DNA of 64,000 nucleotides from Pyrrhoderma lamaoense (Eukaryota > Basidiomycota > Agaricomycetes > Hymenochaetales > Hymenochaetaceae), in contig NBAZ01000039.1 of NCBI GenBank assembly GCA_002794735.1, positions 39,612 to 103,611 on the forward strand, in the 5' to 3' direction. Of this stretch, positions 34,918-47,607 are shown one piece after another. Below the pieces are notes generated by a model that saw nothing but the letters and a program-made list of their open reading frames with translations, did no database searches and was not told where the DNA came from. A program made the translations under genes and the position numbers. Each line of letters begins with the position of its first letter. The first letter of the stretch is position 1.

Positions 34918-36365
34918 ATGGGTGTTAAAATTGTTGGCTACGAGACACACGACGTCCGCTTCCCAACGTCACTTTCTGGAGATGGAACGGACGCGATGAA
35001 CACGGAGTGTGATTACTCTTCAGCCTACGTCTCTCTATTCACCGATGCCGATGCTGCTCCCGACAACTCCTCTCTAACAGGGCATGGTATGACTTTTACT
35101 ATCGGGAGAGGAAACGAGATTGTATGCGCCGCGATCAACCTTGTCGCAGCACGTCTCGTCGGAAAAGAAATCGAGTCTCTCTTCACAAACATGGGCCAAA
35201 CGTTCGACTACCTTCTCTCCGACCCCCAACTTCGCTGGATCGGTCCAGAGAAAGGTGTGATTCACATCGCAACTGGTGCCGTTTGCAACGCTCTTTGGGA
35301 CCTATTCGCAAAATCACGTAAAAAACCTCTCTGGAAGCTCGTTGTGGATTTTACGCCCGAAGAGGTCGTTAACGCAACGACGTTTAGGTATATCACTGAC
35401 GCGATCACACCGGCCGAGGCACTTGCGATGCTCCAAGCAAAGGCGGCGAGCAAAGCAGAACGAGAGGCCAAGGTACGTGAAGTCGGGTATCCGGCTTATG
35501 TCACGAGTGCGGGATGGCTTGGGTACAGCGACGAGAAAGTGGAGCGGCTGACTCGCGAGGCAGTCCAAGCAGGCTTCAACCATTTCAAGATGAAAGTCGG
35601 TGCGGACCGTGAGGCGGACCTAAGACGGGGGAAGATCATCCGACGTGTCATCGATGACGTATCCCTTCTTCCACCTGGCACACCGCTGCGAGGGATCCCA
35701 ACTCTTCTGAGGCGTTGAGAGGGAAGAACGCGGGACCGACGGGTGCGGTACTCATGATTGACGCGAACCAGGTGTGGGACGTTCCTGAAGCGATTGATTA
35801 TGTTAGATCATTGGCGGACATCAAGCCCTGGTTCATCGAGGAGCCGACCGCGCCTGATGACATCCTCGGCCACGCAGCCATCAGAAAGGCTCTTGCCCCT
35901 CTCGGAATCGGCGTCGCAACAGGGGAGCACGCACATAACCGGATGGTGTTCAAGCAACTACTTCAGGCAGAAGCGATTGACGTCGTCCAGATCGACTCTT
36001 GTCGACTCGCCGGTGTATCGGAGGTCCTCTCCGTCTTGTTGATGGCAGCCAAATTTGGTGTTCCTGTCTGCCCACATGCTGGTGGAGTAGGTTTATGCGA
36101 ATATGTGATCCATCTCTCTCTCATCGACTATATCGCTATTTCTGGTTCAATGGAGCGTAATGTTCTCGAATTTGTGGATCACTTGCATGAGCACTTCTTA
36201 CACCCGTGTAGCATCAATAAACAAGGCCGTTACAACGTTCCAAATAATCCAGAAGAAGGTTACAGTATCGAAATGTACAAATCCTCGATAGCGGAGTTCG
36301 AGTTCCCGAATGGAACGTATTGGAAGGGTGTAGCCGAAGAAAAAGCAAAACTAAAATCACAATAA
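34918..36365 (+). CDS. L-fuconate dehydratase (enolase superfamily), one frameshift
   Basis: Predicted to dehydrate L-fuconate to 2-keto-3-deoxy-L-fuconate in L-fucose breakdown (EC 4.2.1.68; ENOSF1-like). The protein has about 480 residues in one exon. Start MGVKIVGYETHDVRFPTS. The capping domain is followed by the barrel: HFKMKVGADREADLRRG (Lys pair), MIDANQVWDVPEAI (metal-binding Asp), FIEEPTAPDDILGH (metal Glu), GEHAHNR and QIDSCRLAGVSE, then VCPHAGGVGLCE (catalytic His). All expected catalytic residues are seen. Near 35692-35694 (a GGG run) the frame moves by one base between PPGTPLRG and ALRGKNAGPTG; a missing base is likely. No introns and higher G+C than the neighbours, unlike every other sizeable gene here. 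Confidence 0.85.
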
Positions 36366-36896
36366 TCACTTTTTTAGGGAATGTGTTAATATAACATTGG
36401 ATGTATTATTATATCAATTTTATTTCTATACATTGTATGCAATATCCGTACATCAAGAAGAATGAATGAGTTTAGCTTTATTAGCAAGTATGGTACAGTG
36501 TCCTTTACATGTATTTTTACAGCTTGGATTTGGGGGAGGATCAAATCAGATGATTATTTCATGTATGGGGAGAGGAAATACTAGATAGATCAGGGGTCAA
36601 GATACAGTGAAGTCAAAAACAGAACACGAAAACATCAAACAAGAAGTATAGTTAGAGGATATACCAACCAAGAGTTCAAAACACAAAACGGTATCCATAT
36701 ACATAATAATTTTTTTTTTTAATCCACAAGTCAATTCGATGATGCATAATTTTCCGGGGAGGGGTGGAGGTGGAGGGTGGGGGAACGTCTATCTTCGACA
36801 TTCGCAGGGAACCTGTTATTACATGATGTCGGAGATCAGGATGGAAAAACAACAATGAGCAAATCAGAGTCCGTGATGGGAGAAAGGAAAGGAAAG
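36366..36896. other. Intergenic between convergent genes
   Basis: 3' flanks of the fuconate dehydratase and F-box genes, with a poly-T tract near 36711 and a purine-rich G tract near 36759-36785. No gene seen. Confidence 0.4.
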
Positions 36897-38652
36897 TTAT
36901 CCAAAGCTCACGATACGTAGCTCGTCGAGCGCCATCCGAAGCTGCTCGACAACATCCGACGCAAGTGAAAAACATGGTGCTAATCGCACCATCTGTAATC
37001 GTACAGGTCGTCTTACGGACCCAATGTCAAAGGATTCCGCACTGATATCAGATGTAGGACTGATAATAGGATCGACCTCATCCGGATTTCTTTGTCCAAG
37101 TCCAAGATGACTATAACCCCGCAATGAAGAAGCAGCAGTTTCTCGGGCCCGTACTACACGAAGTACTTCATGCCCAGTCACATCTCTACATCCACTACCA
37201 ATACTCAAGATCTTCAGGTTCGGTACCAACCATTCTCCTGTTCTATCTGGTCTGGATAATATTTCAAATAACCCATCTCCAAGAGTCCCCCTGGGGGTGT
37301 TGCAACCCCTAGCGCTTCAAGATTATTGAGCGCGTGCAATGCTCTGACGAGAGCTATTAGAGCCGGTCCGTCAGAAAGACATGGGCAACAACGGAGTTCG
37401 AAATGTCGTAGCAGGGGCAGACGCCCACTATTGGCTGCTTCTGTGAGGCGTGTTAACCAGCCCAGTGGATCGCCCATTGAGTAGGATTCACTGGATGAAG
37501 AAGAGCTGTCCATTTGGACGGCTAGTCGAACTAGAGAAGGGAGAGAAACAGCATCGAACAGGAGTGAGATGTTTGCACCGTCTACGGAAGAGAGGGCAAT
37601 ATCCGTGAGCATCGGTACAGGGACGCGTATAGGCGATCGAGAGAAGAGGGATTCCATGCTATCTATATTAAAAGCTACGCTCTGCAAGCGTACATCTTCT
37701 AAGACTTCTGAGCATGAGAGCGCATTCAGATAGTCTCGGAGTCTAATACAGATACGAGTTTGGTTGCCGTGCGAATGGTGATGATGCACAAATCTAGCGT
37801 CCTTTACGACATGAAGAACACGTAATGCTGGCAGTTGAGTATTGCTGAATACACAAGCTAGAGCAGTTTGCTCAAGGGTCACTTTTTCCAGTCGAGGGAA
37901 TGCACCACTCAAAAGTGGTATAGGGGTTGCATCTTCGGAAGGATCAACCTTAAGTGTGACTGACTCTAGTGATTCATTGATGCGTCCTTCTGCGCATGCA
38001 GTTGAAACCACAGATAACCATTCCCAGTCTTGTGAGCAGATACGGAGTGAGAAACAACGGTGGAGATGAGGAGTCAACTCCTTCATAAGTGAGCAGGCAT
38101 CATTTAGACCTTCGCAGTATCGGAAATCCAAGTCAACGGAGATCTTTGCGGCACCGGCTCGCTCCATGTAGATTCTAATCTTGCGAATCATTGCCTGAAT
38201 ACGACCGTACGACCATGTGCTATCAAGTCGGACATAAGACCAAAGTTGAGGTGTTTCAAGAGCCAAGGTACGCCATTGCTTGGACACAAGAGAGAGATAA
38301 TTGACAAGTTGTGGATCTTCGTGCACTCCGAGCTCAAAGACACGACTTAGTATCTCAGAGGGGACTCGATTAATTAGCGCACGATCGGATAGAACTTGCT
38401 CGCGCCTTATTCGCAGAGAATCCAGTTCTTCTTCAAGTTTCCTGATACGTTCATCTATCTGAACAACTTCTTCGTGCATAGGGCGAGGATCGCTGTATCA
38501 AAATGGACTTATTTATAGTCTGATACGCCAGAGATAGATCATACTTACAGCTCATTCAAGCTAATATCGGGGAAATCCTCCTCGGATGGAGAAAGTGACA
38601 CTGACTGTTCAAATGGTGTCCAATCCCAAGTAACTGTGCGTGGATTGGCCAT
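36897..38652 (-). CDS. Coiled-coil F-box protein, one frameshift
   Basis: Exon 1 (38652 onwards) encodes MANPRTVTWDWTPFEQ and an acidic stretch. After a 56-nt intron exon 2 gives a short coiled coil (VVQIDERIRKLEEELDSLRI) running into the F-box (INRVPSEILSRVFELGVHED ... LSLVSKQWRTLALETPQLWS). Irregular leucine-rich repeats follow. Coiled coil plus F-box is a common agaricomycete layout for SCF adaptors. At 37287-37297 (C5 and G5 runs) one base appears to be missing, after which the protein continues in another frame (GLFEILSRPDRTGEWLVPN) to a stop at 36897. Same general class as the F-box gene at 19737-21113 but not a close copy. Confidence 0.8.
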
Positions 38653-39640
38653 GATGTAAAGTCTAACAAAGGACTATTAGATGATATGAGGGCAGGGAAC
38701 AGAGATAGAAGATTAGATGGTATTCCAATTAAATGATTTTATATACTTGCCTTGAGGCATGTATAAGTACAACTATGCTGTGCAAATTCAGAATTCCTTG
38801 GTCACAGTTTAAGTCTTCCGCATATACCACTATTACACCTTACAGGAGTCTTTATGATATCAGCGTGAATAATATCGCCTCTTCTGAGTACTGAGTACTC
38901 TAGGGGGGTGGAGATTCGAATGGTGGTCGTTAAAACGGAGTTATGAGTTAGATGCCAGACCGTTTAAAGGATAACTGCACATGTGCGCATGAGTTGATCA
39001 AGAAGTACTCAATTGTAGGAAAATATAAGTGCGCTTACGGAGTGAGAGGCACCAAATACTTCTGAAATATGCAAACAGCTACGAGTAGCGCTCCTTTGGC
39101 TACCAGCACAACTTATTCACCTTTGGAGGTTCAGGCACGGGCACTGTAATAGTGTCGCGACTTGGAAGTTGGAGGAGCGTGACGGAATATCAACACGTGT
39201 TTCTATCCTAATTGGGCACTTTGTCCCTGAAACTACGGGTCTTAAGTAATCACTGATTCTTCGCTTCAAAGCCATTTTAAGTGTATGATGTTTGTTCAGC
39301 ATGTCGTCACACTAGTGAGAAACTAGCTCGTCAAACAACGATAGCACTTGATAAGACCTGTGAAAAAAATGCTTAGCACTCGGCACACACGATTCTGAAA
39401 GTCTGAATATGATTTCTTCTATAAAATGTAATCACCGCGCGAAAAGCGGTGAAGAATTCTGATCTCAACATGCCTCATTGCATCTTTATTCTATCACTGG
39501 ATCAGAGCGCACCTGAGCCTGTAGGGTGTCTATCAATTAGCCCTCTATCATAACCTACGTGTGACTCAATAAACTCATCTCTGATTTTCACCTCCCACAA
39601 CTTCTGCGGCTGCGAATAGTATATTGAACTCACCATCTCG
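38653..39640. other. Intergenic, divergent promoters
   Basis: Region between F-box gene 2 (minus) and the kinase-WD40 gene (plus). No supported gene. Confidence 0.4.
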
Positions 39641-42226
39641 ATGAGCGCATTCCGTCAGTACTTGGAGCCAAACTCACAGGATCGACTTAACGGCATCTCC
39701 GAGCGTATACTCTTCCACCTAAGACACCTTGATCTCTCAGAATATGTAAATCTCGAGGGTCAGATTGTGAAGAGTACTGGGGGATACGGGGATGTTTATC
39801 AAGGGGAATATTCAATACCGGGCCAAGGAGCAACTAAAGTGGCTATCAAAAGACTTCGATGCTCTGACTCGGCTGAAATCAAGTCGGTGAGGTCCTTGAG
39901 CAGTCTAGATCCAAAGTTTCTTTGATTCGCCTACTAATATACATGTAGTTATTTGAACGTGAGGTGTATGTCTGGTCAAAGCTCATGCATGTCAACATCT
40001 TACCATTTCGGGGCTATGCTTTTGAGGCCTCGGGCTACCCACTTCTAATCTCTGACTGGATTGATAATGGGTCAGCTTGGAATTATGTCAAGTCAACACC
40101 GGGATGCGATCTCCTTCGACTAGTAAGTTCTTTTATTCAAAACGTATTAATACCATTAATTAGGCTTCTAAGGTCACGGGAACTGCAAGAGGTCTACGCT
40201 ATCTGCATGAGAACAATATCGTACATTCTGATATAAAATCGGTATGGATGCTACCTATATTCTTTTAAGTTGATTAATGTCTATTAAACAGGATAATGTT
40301 TTAGTTTCGAGCTCAGGGGATGCACTTATATGTGACTTTGGACTGTCGCGCGCATTTTATAGTAGCCAAACTTTTTCAAGCTTCACTAGTTTGAAAGGTA
40401 CAGCTCAATATATGGCTTATGAGCTATACGTGTCTTCAGATTTGCATCCCAAGCACTCAAAAGAAACAGACGTTTGGGCATTTGGAATGACGGTATATGT
40501 AAGGCCAACTGTTCGTGATGATGACAGCTCAAGTATAAGTTGTATTCGTATTACAGGAGCTTCTCACTTTAACCCGGCCATACCAAGGCTTTCCACAGCC
40601 CCGTATTATTCTATCGATTATGCAAAAGGAGCTACCTAAGCTTCCAGATGATTGGAGCTCTACAGATTATCCAAAGTCTGACGTCGTAGATATTCTCTGG
40701 AGGGTGTGTCAAGGGTGTTGGAATCATGACCCAACGAGAAGATTATCCATATCTGCAATAATGTATATGCTTGAACTTGATACGCTTGAACACAGCACAG
40801 TGAGTGAATTTCAGGTCCCTAACGGGACAACGAATACAGTATCGAATACAGAAGGCACCCTTCGACCAAGTGGCGCTCCACAAACTGCTCGATTGGAACC
40901 CACAGAAGAATGGCCAGTTCAATACTCTGGAAAAATACAGCAAGTGTTACATGTTGACAACCTCACTACAATCAAACACAGTGTTAGGGGCTCAGCAAGG
41001 TACGTTATATATACAGTTTCCAGTATTCAGTCATGATGCTAAGTTCTAATATTGAATTCCCAGACCGATAATATGCCTGCGCATCTCTAATGATGATAAG
41101 AATGTTGCTCTTGTCAGCGCAAAATCTAAGGTCGTGTACTTCTATGAAGTTCTAACAGGCAGAAAACTCTTGTAAGGCTATCAAAACGTATCACTAAATA
41201 TATTGACGCTAACAGTATTCAAAGCGAATTGAGTGATACTAACAGCTCAGACATACTCGCTCTTAGCTTTAATGCTGCAGGAGACTCATTATGCTCAGGT
41301 GATGCAAGCGGTCGAATAAAGGTAAATCCTTTCTAGCTAGCCATTTTGAAACTAGCTAGAGAATTTTTTTTGCCACATGTAGATATGGTCATTAGCTGAT
41401 CACAAAGTCTCCCGTATTCTCAAAGGTCATAATGGTCCTATTAAGATCCTTAGTCACAGCGAAAGTGGTAAACTCCTTTCTTGCTCTAACGGAGGAGATG
41501 GGACGTTTCGCATATGGGAACCGCATACTGGAAAGCAAGTAATATTAGAAGATAAACAAATTATCATAGCAGCTGCTTTCTCTTCAGAAGGTCTGTTTGT
41601 AGCTGCCCATCTGGCATCCAACAATACGATGATCTGGGATCTCAATACAAAGCAGATTGTGAAAACCATCCAACTTGGTTTTGTACTATTTGAGAACACT
41701 ATATCGCTTTCATTCTCCTATAACAATACATATCTCTACGTGAACGGGGTCGATGGGGTAATAAGACGATATGATGTCGAACAACGAATGTTTACAAAGG
41801 GTTTTGGTTATCAGTGTATCTTAGATGATATCCTAGGAGAGAATTTCCGGTACTTAGTAACGTCTCGCACTGAGCCATGGAGCGTCAGTTCAAACAAGAA
41901 AAAGATACTGTTTTGGAACCAAGAATCTGAAGAATGGCATTTTCAGATGAGCTGTCTAACTGGCTCTATCAATGGTGTTGATCTCAGTCGTGATGGAAAG
42001 CTGATTGCCGCATACCAAGATGACGGGGTTGTACAGATAAGTAAGCATTTATGTTCTTTGTTGTAAGTCCAAGATCTAGTTTTTGAAACTTCTCACTAGT
42101 AAAGGTATCTGGCCTTTGGGAGGTCTCTTTTCCTGGAAATATGTAAATAATTCACAATTCTTTTGTATTTTAAATATCACCACTGGAGAACACACGTTTC
42201 ATCTTGCAGCGGACAATTTGATTTAA
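39641..42226 (+). CDS. Protein kinase fused to WD40 repeats
   Basis: Start MSAFRQYLEPNSQD. An N-terminal linker (HLRHLDLSEYVNLEG) leads into the kinase: Gly loop KSTGGYGDVYQGE, VAIKRLR lysine, LFEREVYVWSKLMH, catalytic loop IVHSDIKSDNVLVSSSG (HSD for HRD), CDFGLSR, AYELY for APE, TDVWAFGMTVYELLT. The kinase exon then runs through a Ser/Thr-rich linker into WD40 blades: PIICLRISNDDKNVALVSAK, ILALSFNAAGDSLCSGDASG, IWSLADHKVSRILKGHNGPI, FRIWEPHTGK, MIWDLNTKQ, and INGVDLSRDGKLIAAYQDDG. About ten exons, all joints in phase, ending at 42226. Intron sites in the kinase half match those at 22321 and 54117. It probably couples phospho-signalling to a WD40 docking platform; the pathway is unknown. Confidence 0.8.
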
Positions 42227-43144
42227 AATTATCGCATTATGATATTTAATGGATCTACATCAAACTATGAACGTAAAAATCCACTTAGTGTCACTTGGTT
42301 GAATACGAGATTCACCCCATCGTAAATTGAGTGTAGGACCGAATTCCCACGGTTTTACTTCCGCTCGTAGGATGTAAGAAACGGGAGATGAACTACAATT
42401 CTGGGTAAAACACATAGGAGATTTGACGGGGTACTTCTCGTGCACTCGGATAAGATTGACAATGAGTTCCTTTTTAGTATTTTGTTAGAAATGTATACAT
42501 CTTTCATTAGTGATCACAGAATAGATCTACAAGCCAACCTACAGAAACTTCGTGCTGAACTAGGAAAAAGTCTGCGAAAGTTTCCACCTTAGATTTTCCC
42601 GTCCTATTTATTAGAGATAGTAGACAGTATCGAGAATAAAATTCATGAGACCAGATCAAACAAGGTTAGTCTTAGAGTATACAGACGAAGATACCCTGAG
42701 TGTGATTTGGGAGACGTAAGGAACAGTTTCGAGGTTAAGTTTCGGTTCTTCGTCAGTTCGAGATATATCTGGGACTTTTACGCAGTGTTCCTCTTGAAGA
42801 AAGAAAAGGAGTACAGTCTCTTCAAGATTCAGAACGATTTTCTTTCCGAAATTGCCTTCTTCTGTTATGATATCCATGTTCAAGTACAGATTATAAGAGA
42901 GTTACTGAGAAAAGTATCGGATTGCGAGTCGAGGTACGAAGGAAAGTGGCAGGAATAAATTATCACGTGTAGCATAAAAACTCGGCCGGCCGGCCCTGAA
43001 TATGGCTCAGTCCTTCGCCAAAGTCTCGGAAAGCTCGAAGTATTGTATCAATGCGCATCTTTAAAATATATATCACAAGTATAAGATATAAAACATGTAA
43101 GAGGAGGCCAACTATCAGCTGTTAACAGACTTTATAACCACTAC
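42227..43144. other. Intergenic; weak frame 42707-42958
   Basis: A plus-strand frame of 83 residues (42707-42958) with a hydrophobic, aromatic-rich middle has no recognisable motif. No splice-supported extension was found. The remainder is empty. Confidence 0.3.
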
Positions 43145-45428
43145 TCAAAATCTCGGTGTCAATACCACAGGAAGTTTACCGCTCTCTGCAACAAAGAAGT
43201 CCTTCATTGATTCCTCCCAGTTGCTAGGATCATATCCATCCGCAAAGCGCATCTCAAACCTTTGCATAAGCAAAGCTGTGACCATACGCATCTCAACAAT
43301 CGCAAGAAGTCTTCCGGCACATACAGCTGGTCCATAAGAGAAAGGTATGAATGCAGCCATATTTGTTAATACGTCCGAGTCCATTGGTTTGAGTTCCGCA
43401 TTGGCCTCCTGAAGCGCGGTTCTCCTAACGGCGCTCTCATGTAACCATCTCTCTGGACGGAATGAGTTAGGCTCCGGAGAGAAGTATGTTGGATTTCGCA
43501 GTAAAGCATAAGGAGGTACTACAACGGCAGTTCCCTCGGGAATGAAACTATAGATCTTTAGATTAGGATCCCTTATTACGGAATAATCAACACACCTGTC
43601 TTTGATCCACTTGCCACCACTCCCACGTTCAGGAGCACGCTGAAGATAACTTGGTACTGGTGGTAAAAGACGCATCGCTTCATTACTGTTGAATGTAGTG
43701 TCAGTGCTTGCTTAAATTACTTCTTTGGTTAGATAATTTCACACTTACATGACTGCATTCAGGAAAGGCATCTCTGCAAGTCTAGTTGCGTCAAATGGGT
43801 CCCCTTCTCCTGGAGGAAAGGCCTCGTCAACTTCCTTTTGTAGTCTATGGTATTCCTTGGGTTGACGAAGGAGAAGACTAAAGAGACTGCTAAGCACGGT
43901 AGAAGTGGTGTCTGATCCAGCAATCATCGCAAGAACGCCATCCGAAGTGATCTCGGCATCAGTAGGTTTTATTTTCTCTACATTATCTTCGTCGATCTAT
44001 AGAAAAATAAGATTAAGGTTCAGGTTTCCCTCATGAATGAGTCTGCTTACGAGATGGTAGAATAGGTCCTTTTCTCCTGAGCCATACATTTTACGTTGCC
44101 TGACTCTCTCAGCTGCGAACTTTCGAAATTTAGCCATATCTTTTGAGTTTAGGGAAAGCTTGTTGATGAAGGGCATTAGCCACGGGAAATGTTGGAAGAA
44201 TGCCATAAATCTATAAATAAATTCGTGAATACTATTTCTTTATTATTGCGTACTTTTCTACTAAACGTACTTCATTCCGGATTCCATTATGGCCCAAATG
44301 CCTTCTTTATCTCCGCCATCTCGCATGAGCTCGAAACCCCCACCGAATCTGGTAGCTTCTTTTGAGTATGATGGATCCTGAATCAAATGTATATTACTTA
44401 CGCCATATCTCCCATGAAATCGGTTCTAAGTGAATATTAGAGTAAGGTATACAAGACCATGCTATTTTTATGACTTACGTAAAGTAACTCAACCATTCTG
44501 CTAAGTTTATACTTGCTTGTTGTTTGCCTTCTCGAAGTTGGTCGTGGCTATTAGAGCGCACTGTTAGCTCCTGAACCAGTTGCAAAGCACGCTTCTGAAT
44601 CAGTGGCTCATATCCCTTCACAGAGGCAGTATTAAAAGCACGGTTCCAGGGCTTCCTTCGCCGAGCATGTTCCTTTGGTGTTTGTATGGCGATAAGAGGT
44701 GGAGTAGGTTGGCTGCTTGCAATAGTACGAGCAGTCCACACTATATTAAACTGTTAATATCTAGAGTAAAAGCTTTTGTACAGAAGATCCACATACTCGG
44801 TCCCTTTGGCATACCATCTCCGCCTAGAATTTGGGTATCGCCGAAGCATCAATCACAGATATCTCATTGGGGCCTTCACATCAGGACTTTAAGTATCGGC
44901 GACTACATGGTAGTAGAACTGATCGGTACCAACCTACGCGAACATACGGTCCATATTTCTCATGTAGTTGTTTAAATCGGATATGGTTTTTACCTCCAAC
45001 CATACTAATGGCTCCCCATAGCTTCGATACTTTGGCTAGAATAGGCCCGGGGTATTTCGCCAGTGGATGCCACGGAGAGAGACGGTATATTACAATGCTC
45101 GCAGCCAGAGTGACGTAATACAACCCAAAAGAAGTTAATACCGTCGGGAGAGGAGAGCCAGAGAAATGAGGCAAGAAACAGAATGACGGGAATGCTGGAA
45201 CTAAAAGTAGCAGAATGAAGTGTACAAGCAAGTTGGAAGTATCGGTCACGTAGTTTTTATAGATGGCATGGGCGAGCTGGCACATTGAGATCAGTCAGTA
45301 AAGCGAGCTGCAGCATATACCAGAGTATCAAAGGAGTTACTCACCAGAGCGAAGGTGATATCAAAGAGGATTGTGTCTCTGAGCGCGAGCTCAGGTATCT
45401 TCAGGGTACGCAGAAGAGAGGTATCCAT
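43145..45428 (-). CDS. Cytochrome P450 monooxygenase
   Basis: Start MDTSLLRTLKIPELALRD at 45428. Two or three membrane helices follow (LLVHFILLLLVPAFPSF; LYYVTLAASIVIYRL), then the proline-rich hinge (SPWHPLAKYPGP) and HEKYGPYVRVGPNEISV. Helix I is AGSDTT, helix K ExxR spans an exon joint (NEAMR), then FRPERW, and the haem loop FIPFSYGPAVCAGR with Cys as thiolate ligand. The usual Arg of FxxGxRxCxG is Ala here, as in several basidiomycete families. The stop is at 43145. At 44830-44832 (AAA on this strand) one base is missing within IPKILGGDG. Membrane topology and sequence style resemble basidiomycete P450s of secondary metabolism; the family number was not assigned. Substrate unknown. Confidence 0.85.
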
Positions 45429-46108
45429 ATTGTTGAATAGCTTTACCATGTGAGAGTCGATTTATATGGGCTCCTATAAACATGTGTCTAAGAGCGCTCT
45501 CGGGCATATGACCGAGGTTTACACCATAGGCTGCGAGAATCCTCCTTTGGATGATTTGATGATGAACCCCGGGAAACAGCTTTCCGGCGCTCTTGTCGGA
45601 CAGCGGAGAAGCTGAGTAACATAGTAAATACGCGTTACACTATTGTTTCAGTTATCAAGTGTACAGATAACAGTCCGGCTTCTTTCATTCTTCGTAAAGT
45701 TTGATATTCTATAGTTGAGAAGCTGTTGCAATCGGAGTGCGATCCTAATTTAAAATTGTAATTATATTTTGTCCTATGGGATTTAGGGCATTTGAAAAGC
45801 CATAGTAAATCATCCGTATCACACCTTCGCTATTGGGGGTTGACACACCCTATACAACATAAGCTATCTCGCCTCAGATTTGTGTGATAAGTCTGAAATT
45901 ACATGTAAATTGGAAGTCACGGTTTTACAACAGAATTTCAATTTGATGCCGGCAGTTTATTACGTAATCCAAACACCATTCTTGCTTCAAATTTTTCTAA
46001 CATGCTTTGAGGGTTTGTACTTTTAATCTCAGTCTGGCTCGCCTAGGCTCTAGACATCACCATCATTACTTTCAGGAGACTGAAGGAGAAAATCTAAAAA
46101 TTGCTTAG
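45429..46108. other. Intergenic, divergent promoter region
   Basis: Between the P450 (minus) and TRM112 (plus). No gene or repeat seen. Confidence 0.4.
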
Positions 46109-46671
46109 ATGGTACGACTTATAACGCACAACTTACTTGCCTGTCACGTCAAAGGCTGCACGACAAATAATTTTCCTCTTCTCTTCAAAGATGTACAAAT
46201 TGAGCTACGAGAAGCTGAATTCAATGAAGAGTTTCTGAGAGGATTTGCACCACGGATAGAATGGTCCGCCTTGGTAGACTCTGCGAAACAGGTGTGCTAG
46301 CTATTTGCTTCTTCCAGGGGTGCTTTCATGTTAAGTTTAACATAATACTATAGCTAGGTGATACTTCTTTGCCTGCTGAACAACCTGAAATGCTGGATGA
46401 AGAATTCTTGAAGCTTCTGCACCACGTACTACTTGAAGTATGTAGCCACTCCGTTTTGATGAGGTCCATACTTATCCACTTTATGCTCTTCAGATCCATG
46501 TAGAGGAAGGAGCAATGGTGTGCCAAGGTTGTGGACATGTCTATCCAATTAAAAGTGGAATACCAAACATGGTTCGTTTGCTTGCTTACTTGAACACCAC
46601 ATTCGAAAAACCAATATATTGCTTACTATGCCTTCAAACTACAGCTTCTGACAGAGAGTGAGGTCAGCTGA
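46109..46671 (+). CDS. TRM112: TRM112, methyltransferase activator subunit
   Basis: Small zinc protein of about 124 residues that stabilises and activates several methyltransferases acting on tRNA, rRNA and release factor (Trm9, Trm11, Mtq2, Bud23 type). Four exons join in phase. Start MVRLITHNLLACHVKGCTT with the first Cys pair, VQIELREAEFNEEFLRG, PRIEWSALVDSAKQ, EMLDEEFLKLLHHVLLEIHV, then EEGAMVCQGCGHVYPIKSGI with the second Cys pair, PNMLLTESEVS and stop. The four Cys ligands are present. Length and sequence match the conserved family closely, and no frameshift is seen, so this is a good marker for a eukaryotic core gene in the window. Convergent with TUP1. Confidence 0.95.
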
Positions 46672-47607
46672 TGACGAGGGACGACGTACCTTCCAATATC
46701 ACGCATCAAAAACCTAGTTTCCATTCAGTCCCATCACACGTAAATCCTCCATTGCGAGGTGTATTTGTATATGTTCTTCGTCTCCGAGCCCATCTATCTG
46801 ACTGTTGTATTATTATGCCTTAATAGAACTCTGGGAAGGTTTCTTTCATATAACATGCGCATATAGTCGTGTCAGGTATTATGACATCAAGTGATGTTCT
46901 GTCATTGTTCACTGGACAACCACACTACGTCTATCACATTAAACTACAAATACACCACCGTAGCTAGTTGCCTGAAATGATAGGTCAACGTCGGCATCCG
47001 ACCGCGATTGGCACTGGTCGGTGATGAGTAAGTAGTATACTATACGTCACAATTCAGTTATAAACAGTAGGATTTCGAACTAGTAGTACAATATATATTA
47101 TATTATGTATAGACGCAAGAAAAGCAAAAGCACACATCAAGATAAGACAGACAGACAATCAAGGATACCAGCACAAAGAGAAGTGAGGTTGATAGGTTGA
47201 AAAGAGAAACGGGGTGAAAAGAAAAAGAAAGAAACAGTAAAACGGCGAGAGATGCTGGAAGAAGGTCCACAAGTATTTAAAGGCCAATAGACATTTTTAC
47301 TGCAGTACATGTGTTACACGGCCATTTGCCACGAGAACAGACTCTTGTAAGATGTGATGAGAGGATAGATAAAGAGAGAGAGAAAAGAAGTATGGCAAAC
47401 AAGTAGAGTTTATCGAAAACATTGCGAAAAGAAAGTAATTCAGGGTGTTTACAGGCGAGTAGATGCACATAAGGAAATAGAAGCGGGAAAATACACATAG
47501 AAACACGCGTTTCAACCGTCAAATTGTTTCGTATTGCCCTGTAATTGACGAAACTTTAGTATTAAGCCCTACAAATAATCACGGAAAGAGTAAAATCTAG
47601 AAAGGCA
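46672..47607. other. Intergenic between TRM112 and TUP1
   Basis: 3' flanks of two convergent genes. A purine-rich stretch (47101-47400) gives spurious minus frames. No gene called. Confidence 0.4.

Noticed and set aside
47277..47522. Two overlapping minus-strand hydrophobic frames
   Set aside because: They arise from a purine-rich (pyrimidine-rich on minus) stretch downstream of TUP1, most likely its 3'UTR.
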